Program-made: the position numbers and the translations under genes
The notes under the pieces: generated by a model
What the model saw: the letters and a program-made list of their open reading frames with translations, nothing else
Database searches by the model: none
What the model was told of the DNA's origin: nothing
Assembly (NCBI RefSeq): GCF_000526935.1
Contig: NZ_JAHA01000006.1
Coordinates: forward strand, 248,001-312,000
Length of the DNA stretch: 64,000 nt
Direction: 5' to 3'
Origin: Butyrivibrio sp. FCS014
GTDB taxonomy: Bacteria > Bacillota > Clostridia > Lachnospirales > Lachnospiraceae
In this document: in pieces, positions 59,662 to 64,000 of the stretch
How the letters are laid out: each line of letters begins with the position of its first letter
Numbering within the stretch: the stretch's first letter is position 1

Positions 59662-60333
59662 ATGGGACAGAAAGTTAATCCTCATGGTCTCAGAGTTGGT
59701 GTCATCGCTGACTGGGATTCAAAGTGGTATGCTGAATCTGGCGATTTCGCCAATAATCTGGTAGAAGATTACAATATCAGAAAATTTCTGAAGAAGAAGT
59801 TATATGCAGCTGGTGTTTCTAAGATTGAGATCGAGAGAGCATCAGACAGAGTAAAGGTTATCGTTTACACAGCTAAGCCCGGTGTTGTTATCGGTAAGGG
59901 CGGTGCTGAGATCGAAGTAACCAAGAAGGAGCTTTCAAAGCTCACAGACAAGAAGGTTCTTGTTGATATCAAAGAGATCAAGAAACCCGATAAGGATGCA
60001 CAGCTTGTTGCAGAGAACATCGCTCAGCAGCTCGAGAACCGTGTATCATTCAGAAGAGCAATGAAGTCCTGCATGAGCAGAACAATGAAGACAGATGCAC
60101 TTGGTATCAAGGCATGCTGCTCAGGCCGTCTTGGCGGTGCTGATATCGCTCGTTCCGAGTTCTACAGCGAGGGTACAATCCCGCTTCAGACTCTCAGAGC
60201 TGATATCGATTATGGTTTTGCTGAGGCAGATACTACCTACGGTAAGGTTGGTGTTAAGGTATGGATCTACAAGGGTGAAGTACTTCCGACCAAAGCAGGT
60301 GAGAATTCAGATAAGGAAGGGAGCGATAAATAA
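59662..60333 (+). CDS. rpsC: Ribosomal protein S3
   Basis: A 223-residue 30S protein at the mRNA entry channel. [20 protein letters not shown], the KH-domain [12 protein letters not shown], and the [20 protein letters not shown] segment are present. ATG follows GAAAGGAG. The stop TAA shares its last base with the ATG of rplP. Confidence 0.98.
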   Translation: MGQKVNPHGLRVGVIADWDSKWYAESGDFANNLVEDYNIRKFLKKKLYAAGVSKIEIERASDRVKVIVYTAKPGVVIGKGGAEIEVTKKELSKLTDKKVLVDIKEIKKPDKDAQLVAENIAQQLENRVSFRRAMKSCMSRTMKTDALGIKACCSGRLGGADIARSEFYSEGTIPLQTLRADIDYGFAEADTTYGKVGVKVWIYKGEVLPTKAGENSDKEGSDK

Positions 60334-60764
60334 TGTTAATGCCAAAGAGAGTTAAGCACCGCAAGCAGTTCCGCGGTTCAATGGCTCATAAAATTACTCG
60401 TGGTAACACAATCACTTATGGTGATTTCGGAATTGTTGCGCTTGAGCCTTGCTGGATCAATTCAAACCAGATTGAGGCAGCCCGTGTAGCTATGACACGT
60501 TTCATCAAGCGTGGCGGTCAGGTTTGGATAAAAATCTTCCCTGACAAGCCTATCACTTTAAAGCCTCTTGGAACACGTATGGGTTCCGGTAAGGGCGCAG
60601 TTGATAGATGGGTAGCTGTTGTTAAGCCTGGTCGTGTTATGTTTGAGATCGGCGGTGTTGCCGAGGCAGACGCAAGAGAAGCTCTTCGTCTTGCAACACA
60701 CAAACTTCCTTGCAAGTGCAAGATCGTTTCAAAGGCTGATTTGGAAGGCGGTGTATCTAAATGA
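60333..60764 (+). CDS. rplP: Ribosomal protein L16
   Basis: A 143-residue 50S protein at the A-site t[38 protein letters not shown] and [19 protein letters not shown] are conserved. The start ATG 60333 overlaps the rpsC stop, and the family's usual N-terminus (ML-PKR) supports it over the ATG at 60339. It overlaps rpmC by 4 bp. Confidence 0.98.
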   Translation: MLMPKRVKHRKQFRGSMAHKITRGNTITYGDFGIVALEPCWINSNQIEAARVAMTRFIKRGGQVWIKIFPDKPITLKPLGTRMGSGKGAVDRWVAVVKPGRVMFEIGGVAEADAREALRLATHKLPCKCKIVSKADLEGGVSK

Positions 60765-60970
60765 AGACAAATAAGTATGTAGACGAGCTTAAGGCTAAGT
60801 CTGCTGACGAGCTTCAGACAGAGCTTGTTTCAGCAAAGAAGGAACTTTTCAACTTGAAATTCCAGAACGCTACAAACCAGCTGGATAATACAGCAAGAAT
60901 CAAAGAAGTAAGAAGAAATATTGCAAGAATCCAGACTGTAATCACACAGAATGCTAAGGCTGCTAACTAA
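60761..60970 (+). CDS. rpmC: Ribosomal protein L29
   Basis: A 69-residue helical 50S protein at the tunnel exit. [20 protein letters not shown] with [14 protein letters not shown] is the L29 signature. The start overlaps the L16 stop in ATGA, so it is translationally coupled. Length is normal. Confidence 0.97.
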   Translation: MKTNKYVDELKAKSADELQTELVSAKKELFNLKFQNATNQLDNTARIKEVRRNIARIQTVITQNAKAAN

Positions 60971-61007
60971 GCCGAAGCGAGCTTAAATTTATAAAGGAGA
61001 ATTAACC

Positions 61008-61262
61008 GTGGAAAGAAATTTAAGAAAAACGCGTGTTGGAAAAGTAACAAGCGATAAGATGGATAAGACCATCACAGTTTCCATCGAGGACCATGTTAAG
61101 CATCCTCTTTACAAGAAGATCGTGAAGAGAACATATAAGCTTAAGGCTCATGACGAGAATAACGAGTGCCGTATCGGTGACACAGTTAAAGTCATGGAAA
61201 CAAAACCTATCTCCAAGGATAAGAGATGGAGACTTGTATCCATTATTGAACGTGCAAAGTAA
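61008..61262 (+). CDS. rpsQ: Ribosomal protein S17
   Basis: An 84-residue 30S assembly protein with an OB fold. [20 protein letters not shown] and [20 protein letters not shown] are conserved. The start is GTG, preceded by AAAGGAG. It lies between L29 and L14 as in other bacteria. Confidence 0.97.
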   Translation: MERNLRKTRVGKVTSDKMDKTITVSIEDHVKHPLYKKIVKRTYKLKAHDENNECRIGDTVKVMETKPISKDKRWRLVSIIERAK

Positions 61263-61282
61263 TTCGAAAAAGGAGAAATATC

Positions 61283-61651
61283 ATGATTCAGCAGGAAAGT
61301 AGACTTAGGGTCGCTGATAACACAGGTGCCAAAGAGCTCCTTACAATCCGTGTTATGGGCGGATCTACAAGAAGATATGCGAGAATCGGCGACACAATCG
61401 TTGCTACTGTTAAAGAAGCAACACCCGGTGGAGTTGTAAAGAAGGGTGACGTTGTTAAGGCTGTTGTCGTTCGTACTGTAAAAGAGACACGTCGTAAGGA
61501 CGGTTCCTACATCAGATTTGATGAGAACGCTGCTGTTGTTATCAATGAGGATGGTACGCCTAAGGGAACACGTATTTTTGGACCCGTAGCCAGAGAGCTT
61601 CGTGAGAAGAAATTCATGAAGATCCTTTCTCTTGCTCCGGAAGTATTATAA
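61283..61651 (+). CDS. rplN: Ribosomal protein L14
   Basis: A 122-residue 50S protein in the subunit interface. [40 protein letters not shown] and [20 protein letters not shown] are highly conserved. ATG follows AAAGGAG. First gene of the classical spc section, although no promoter or terminator separates it here. Confidence 0.98.
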   Translation: MIQQESRLRVADNTGAKELLTIRVMGGSTRRYARIGDTIVATVKEATPGGVVKKGDVVKAVVVRTVKETRRKDGSYIRFDENAAVVINEDGTPKGTRIFGPVARELREKKFMKILSLAPEVL

Positions 61652-61663
61652 GGAGGCGCCTAG

Positions 61664-61993
61664 ATGTCAACAAGTAAGATTAAGAAGGGCGACATGGTTA
61701 GAGTGATCGCCGGTAAAGATATCGACAGAGAAGGCAAGGTTCTTTCTGTAGATACAAAGAACGGAAAGGTTGTCGTAGAGGGCATCAACAAAGCCACAAT
61801 TCACGAGAAGCCTTCAGCAAAGAATCCTAATGGCGGAGTTGTAACAAGAGAAGCAGCTCTTGATATCTCCAACGTAGTTTATCTTCACAAGGGACAGCCT
61901 ACCAAGATCGGATTCAAGGTTGAGAAAGATGAGAATGGTAAGGTTGTAAAGAAAAACCGTATCGCTAAGAAGACTGGCGAGGTTATCGACTAA
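61664..61993 (+). CDS. rplX: Ribosomal protein L24
   Basis: A 109-residue KOW-motif 50S assembly protein. KIKKGDMVRVIAGKDIDREGK is the KOW segment, and GINKATIHEKPSAKNPNGGV follows. It is a little longer than the typical 101-105 residues at the C-terminus. ATG follows AAGGAGG. Confidence 0.97.
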   Translation: MSTSKIKKGDMVRVIAGKDIDREGKVLSVDTKNGKVVVEGINKATIHEKPSAKNPNGGVVTREAALDISNVVYLHKGQPTKIGFKVEKDENGKVVKKNRIAKKTGEVID

Positions 61994-62016
61994 TCGGAGA
62001 AAGGAGGTAAAAAGCG

Positions 62017-62556
62017 TTGAGTAGATATAAGGATTTATACAAGAGCGAGATCGTGGATGCCATGACAAAGAAGTTCGGTTACAAGAACGTTATGGAAGTT
62101 CCCAAGCTCGACAAGATCGTAGTTAACATGGCAGTAGGAGAGGCTAAGGAGAACGCTAAGCTTCTTGAGAACGCTGCAAATGATATGGCAATCATCACAG
62201 GTCAGAAGCCTGTTTACACAAAGGCTAAGAAGTCAATCGCTAACTTCAAGTTAAGAGAGGGTATGCCTATCGGATGTAAGGTAACACTCCGTGGCGACAA
62301 GATGTACGATTTCCTTGATCGTCTCGTAAACCTGGCTCTTCCTCGTGTACGTGACTTCAGAGGTATCAACCCCAACTCTTTTGACGGAAGAGGAAACTAT
62401 GCTCTCGGACTTAAAGAGCAGCTTATCTTCCCTGAGATTGAGTATGACAAGATTGACAAGACAAGAGGTATGGATATCATCATCACAACAACTGCTAAGA
62501 CAGATGAAGAGGCTCGTGAGCTTCTTACACTGTTCAATATGCCTTTTGCAAAGTAA
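62017..62556 (+). CDS. rplE: Ribosomal protein L5
   Basis: A 179-residue 50S protein binding 5S rRNA and P-site t[43 protein letters not shown] and [20 protein letters not shown] are conserved. The start is TTG at 62017, placed well after AAAGGAGG (62000-62007); no ATG or GTG fits the conserved N-terminus. Confidence 0.97.
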   Translation: MSRYKDLYKSEIVDAMTKKFGYKNVMEVPKLDKIVVNMAVGEAKENAKLLENAANDMAIITGQKPVYTKAKKSIANFKLREGMPIGCKVTLRGDKMYDFLDRLVNLALPRVRDFRGINPNSFDGRGNYALGLKEQLIFPEIEYDKIDKTRGMDIIITTTAKTDEEARELLTLFNMPFAK

Positions 62557-62578
62557 TTAAGGAGGGAAATAAGACACA

Positions 62579-62764
62579 ATGGCTAAATTATCCATGAAGT
62601 TGAAACAGCAGATGAAACCTAAGTTCTCTACACGTGCTTATAACCGTTGTAAGATCTGTGGTCGTCCTCATGCTTATCTTAGAAAGTACGGAATCTGCAG
62701 AATTTGCTTCCGTGAACTTGCATACAAGGGCGAGATTCCCGGTGTTCGTAAGGCATCTTGGTAA
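62579..62764 (+). CDS. rpsZ: Ribosomal protein S14, zinc-binding type
   Basis: A 61-residue S14 of the short Zn+ type. Four cysteines in [20 protein letters not shown] bind zinc. The C-terminal [11 protein letters not shown] is diagnostic. The zinc-free long paralogue is not in this window. ATG 62579 follows AAGGAGGG. Confidence 0.98.
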   Translation: MAKLSMKLKQQMKPKFSTRAYNRCKICGRPHAYLRKYGICRICFRELAYKGEIPGVRKASW

Positions 62765-62998
62765 AACTAATCACTTAGCGAGGTCTTTTCGAGCTTAGTG
62801 TACTAGTTTGTTCTGGCGAGGGCGCAGCCCGAGAGCAGAACTTCCCTGTGAAGTCAGTGCTCTTGATCAGAACATTCCATGTGGCCCAGGATGGGGGCCA
62901 CGATATTACTAATTTTTTTCGCATTGCGGCTTCGTGTCTCTGCTCAATTTGGGGAGTAGTAAGGCGAAGCAAAAATAAATAAGGAGGCAAATATTAAA
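62765..62998 (+). other. Structured spacer between rpsZ and rpsH
   Basis: A 234-bp gap that is unusually long for this operon. It contains a CACT-AGC/GCT-AGTG hairpin, a GTTCTG/CAGAAC stem enclosing GGGC/GCCC, and a GTGGCCC/GGGCCAC stem with an ATTTTTTT run later at about 62911. It may be a ribosomal protein binding or attenuation site. No open frame is credible. Confidence 0.5.
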
Positions 62999-63400
62999 AT
63001 GGCAATGAACGATCCTATTGCAGATATGCTTACAAGAATTCGTAACGCTAACACTGCAAAACATGACACAGTAGACGTTCCTTCTTCAAAGATGAAACTT
63101 GCAATCGCAAACATCCTTCTGGAAGAGGGCTACATCAAGAAGTTAGACGTTGTTGATGACGGTTCTTTCAAGAATCTTCACATAACACTTAAGTACGGTG
63201 CTGACAGAAACGACAGAGTTATTACCGGTCTTAAGAGAATCTCAAAGCCTGGTCTTCGTGTATACGCAGGCAAGGATGAGCTTCCCAGAGTTTTAGGTGG
63301 TCTTGGTATTGCTATCATTTCTACAAACCAGGGCGTTGTAACTGACAAAAAGGCAAGAGAGCTGCAGGTTGGCGGCGAAGTTCTTGCATTTATTTGGTAA
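62999..63400 (+). CDS. rpsH: Ribosomal protein S8
   Basis: A 133-residue 30S protein, a translational repressor of the spc operon in E. coli. [40 protein letters not shown] and [20 protein letters not shown] are conserved. ATG 62999 follows AAGGAGG. The structured spacer directly upstream could be its target. Confidence 0.98.
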   Translation: MAMNDPIADMLTRIRNANTAKHDTVDVPSSKMKLAIANILLEEGYIKKLDVVDDGSFKNLHITLKYGADRNDRVITGLKRISKPGLRVYAGKDELPRVLGGLGIAIISTNQGVVTDKKARELQVGGEVLAFIW

Positions 63401-63415
63401 ATTGGAGGTACGGGC

Positions 63416-63955
63416 ATGTCACGAATTGGAAAAATGCCAATCGCAGTTCCTGCTGGAGTAACAGTAGAAGTTGCAGAAAATAATAAGGTGACTGTAAAGG
63501 GACCTAAGGGAACCCTTACAAGAGTTTTCCCTGCAGAGATGATTTTCGAGCAGGCTGATGGTCAGATCGAGGTTAAGAGACCCGATGATCAGAAGAGAAA
63601 CAGAGCATTACACGGTCTTTCAAGAAGCCTTCTCAACAACATGGTTGTTGGTGTAACAGATGGTTTCGAGAAGAAGCTTGAGGTTAACGGTGTAGGTTAC
63701 AGGGCTGCTAAAAACGGCAAGACACTCTCTCTTACACTTGGTTATTCACACCCCGTAGAACTGGAAGATCCTGAAGGAGTCGAGACAGTTGTTGAGGGTC
63801 AGACAATCACAGTTAAGGGAATCGATAAAGAGGCGGTTGGCCAGCACGCTGCTATCATCAGAGAGAAGAGAGCTCCCGAGCCTTACAAGGGCAAAGGAAT
63901 CAAGTACGCTGATGAGGTTATCAGACGTAAAGTTGGTAAGACCGGTAAGAAATAA
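63416..63955 (+). CDS. rplF: Ribosomal protein L6
   Basis: A 179-residue 50S protein near the factor-binding site. [39 protein letters not shown] and the C-terminal [20 protein letters not shown] are conserved. ATG follows TGGAGG. Length is normal. Confidence 0.98.
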   Translation: MSRIGKMPIAVPAGVTVEVAENNKVTVKGPKGTLTRVFPAEMIFEQADGQIEVKRPDDQKRNRALHGLSRSLLNNMVVGVTDGFEKKLEVNGVGYRAAKNGKTLSLTLGYSHPVELEDPEGVETVVEGQTITVKGIDKEAVGQHAAIIREKRAPEPYKGKGIKYADEVIRRKVGKTGKK

Positions 63956-63976
63956 TTAAGATAAGGAGAGTGCAAA

Positions 63977-64000
63977 ATGGTTAGTAAAGAATCAAGATCA
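63977..64000 (+). CDS. rplR: Ribosomal protein L18, N-terminal start (partial)
   Basis: Only eight codons are in the window (MVSKESRS), after AAGGAGAG. Position directly after rplF in the spc operon is the reason for the call; the short sequence itself agrees with L18 N-termini but would not prove it. Confidence 0.8.

Overview
The window reads as chromosome of a low-to-mid GC Firmicute of the Lachnospiraceae (Clostridia), most like Butyrivibrio or a close relative. The evidence is the bacterial tuf and S10/spc ribosomal clusters, Zn-type S14, a type III glutamine synthetase, LL-diaminopimelate aminotransferase, split YesM/YesN-type two-component genes around a CUT1 sugar transporter, and strong AGGAGG ribosome binding sites. 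The genus is an inference; no rRNA gene is present. All genes are on the + strand except one methyltransferase at 54485-55348.

Layout. 1-1547: end of fusA and complete tuf. 1613-6175: an acetyltransferase, a HIT-like protein, an ECF sigma/anti-sigma operon with two membrane proteins, and an Asp-box surface protein. 6393-14635: a five-gene accessory operon with two GNAT-type proteins, a coiled-coil protein, a 948-residue protein with a circularly permuted papain-like site, and a large AAA+ ATPase like those of contractile injection systems, but with no injection-machine genes here. 14666-15380: an imperfect palindrome of about 715 bp centred on a bidirectional terminator. 15461-23585: a compact biosynthetic operon encoding a fused acetyl-CoA carboxylase carboxyltransferase, a type II thioesterase, a malonyl transacylase and one FAAL-ACP-KS-ACP-aminoketone-synthase megasynthase. 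Its logic resembles the hydroxypyrrole-forming step of prodigiosin assembly. 23619-23992: an array of 7-bp half-sites that alternate in orientation every 26-28 bp.

24206-26767: dtd, dapL, and a glycine-rich protein behind a c-di-GMP-I riboswitch. 27045-40873: a nitrogen assimilation cluster (asnB, type III GS, gltB, gltD, an Amt-PII fusion, type I GS) ending in an ANTAR RNA-binding antiterminator. The asnB and amt leaders carry paired hexaloop hairpins that compete with terminators, and glnA has a weaker candidate, so the last gene probably controls the cluster by antitermination. 41063-51868: a chitobiose utilisation locus (GH94 phosphorylase, hexosamine phosphate mutase, histidine kinase, lipoprotein, two permeases, response regulator, nagA). 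52013-54449: a Cys-rich small protein behind a LytTR-like promoter, a BTAD regulator with a degenerate GGDEF domain, and a small (p)ppGpp synthetase. 55553-64000: the S10-spc ribosomal operon from rpsJ into rplR.

The strongest candidates for undescribed biology are the FAAL-PKS-aminoketone synthase operon, the giant palindrome beside it, the alternating half-site array after it, the permuted-papain/AAA+ accessory operon, and the ANTAR antitermination network. All assignments come from reading sequence and recalled family motifs; no database search was run.
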